Part shown: in pieces, positions 63,884 to 64,000 of the stretch
How the letters are laid out: every line of letters starts with the position of its first letter
Position numbering within the stretch: position 1 is the stretch's first letter
Assembly (NCBI RefSeq): GCF_018612915.1
Contig: NZ_JAGGRL010000008.1
Span: forward strand, 1 to 64,000
DNA from: Stenotrophomonas sp. ISL-67
GTDB taxonomy: Bacteria > Pseudomonadota > Gammaproteobacteria > Xanthomonadales > Xanthomonadaceae
Direction of reading: 5' to 3'
Length of the DNA: 64,000 nt
The notes under the pieces: generated by a model
Told to the model about the DNA's origin: nothing
The model's input: only the letters and a program-made list of their open reading frames with translations
Databases searched by the model: none
Made by a program: the position numbers and the translations under genes

Positions 63884-64000
63884 CACCAGCCCCCCGAGGC
63901 GCCACCGCCTCCGGATCGCCCACCGCCACCGCCCCAGCCACCACCGCCGCCGAAGCCACCGCCCCCACCAAAGCCACCCCCGCCCCAACCGCTGTTGCGG
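63883..64000 (-). CDS. C-terminal end of a Gly-rich TPM/YgcG-type protein (cut by window end)
   Basis: The last 38 codons only: RNSGWGGGGFGGGGGFGGGG and onwards to GRSGGGGASGGW, then TGA. Such Gly-rich tails with final Ser-Gly-Gly are typical of YgcG/TPM membrane proteins and fit the TPM gene that follows. The main domains are outside the window. Stop and next start overlap by one base. Confidence 0.75.
   Translation of the reverse strand, partial: RNSGWGGGGFGGGGGFGGGGGWGGGGGRSGGGGASGGW

Overview
The window is a 64 kb piece of a GC-rich gammaproteobacterial chromosome, almost certainly from the Xanthomonadaceae and most probably Stenotrophomonas. Three things point there. The gene orders are typical of the family: tRNA-Tyr/Gly/Thr before tuf, TPR-lolB-ispE-tRNA-Gln-prs-rplY-pth-ychF, ahpC-ahpF-oxyR, and lptD-surA-pdxA-ksgA-apaG-apaH. 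A close relative of the structurally studied Xanthomonas campestris O-GlcNAc-transferase-like protein lies behind prfA. The intergenic DNA is full of short palindromes that start with GTAG, the hallmark of the Stenotrophomonas GTAG/SMAG REP family. Genus is inferred; no rRNA lies in the window.

Layout. 1-663 (minus): start of tuf and three tRNA genes. 803-4797: divergent exported isoaspartyl peptidase and a TonB-dependent receptor. 5453-12437 (minus): translation and precursor-supply operon (ychF, pth, rplY, prs, tRNA-Gln, ispE, lolB, TPR lipoprotein-pathway neighbour). 12502-16545 (plus): hemA, prfA and the OGT-like protein, all overlapping or abutting. 17045-25061: TlpA-like lipoprotein and YihY (minus), flavoprotein and DUF2069 (plus), a half-length asparaginase, a secreted subtilase, ilvE, sufT and a small membrane protein. 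25209-29603: the three transhydrogenase genes on the minus strand, split by a plus-strand ECF sigma/DUF3619/DUF3106 cassette. 30075-35562: DUF1631 gene, then a tight nitroreductase-exonuclease-NUDIX-formylglutamate hydrolase unit. 36022-43111: pip and prmC, then the peroxide-defence cluster ahpC, ahpF, oxyR, with rnk and tal. 43482-48235: msrA, DUF2007, glnS, deaminase, rlmM. 48277-49202: two unrecognised small genes. 49315-53869: two ubiquinone hydroxylases, a BtuM-like cobalamin membrane protein coupled to a cobalamin adenosyltransferase, and a histone-deacetylase-family hydrolase. 54002-61021: lptD-surA-pdxA-ksgA-apaG-apaH. 61168-64000 (minus): lgt-thyA-folA and two TPM-domain genes, the last cut by the window end.

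Most of the genes are housekeeping. The unusual material is between them. Five copies of a structured repeat of about 110 bp (in some copies part of a 200-400 bp composite with a GTAG REP) share a conserved inner hairpin while the outer stem changes sequence with compensating changes on both sides. All wobble-type pairs agree on one strand, which suggests that the folded form is RNA read in one direction. Other repeats are a 354 bp imperfect palindrome after the OGT gene, a duplicated 111 bp unit before glnS, and several inverted REP pairs. Most of them sit in gaps between convergent genes. Two REPs supply the stop codon of the gene they follow, and one lies in frame inside a coding sequence.

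No insertion sequence, transposase, prophage, CRISPR array, rRNA or riboswitch was recognised.
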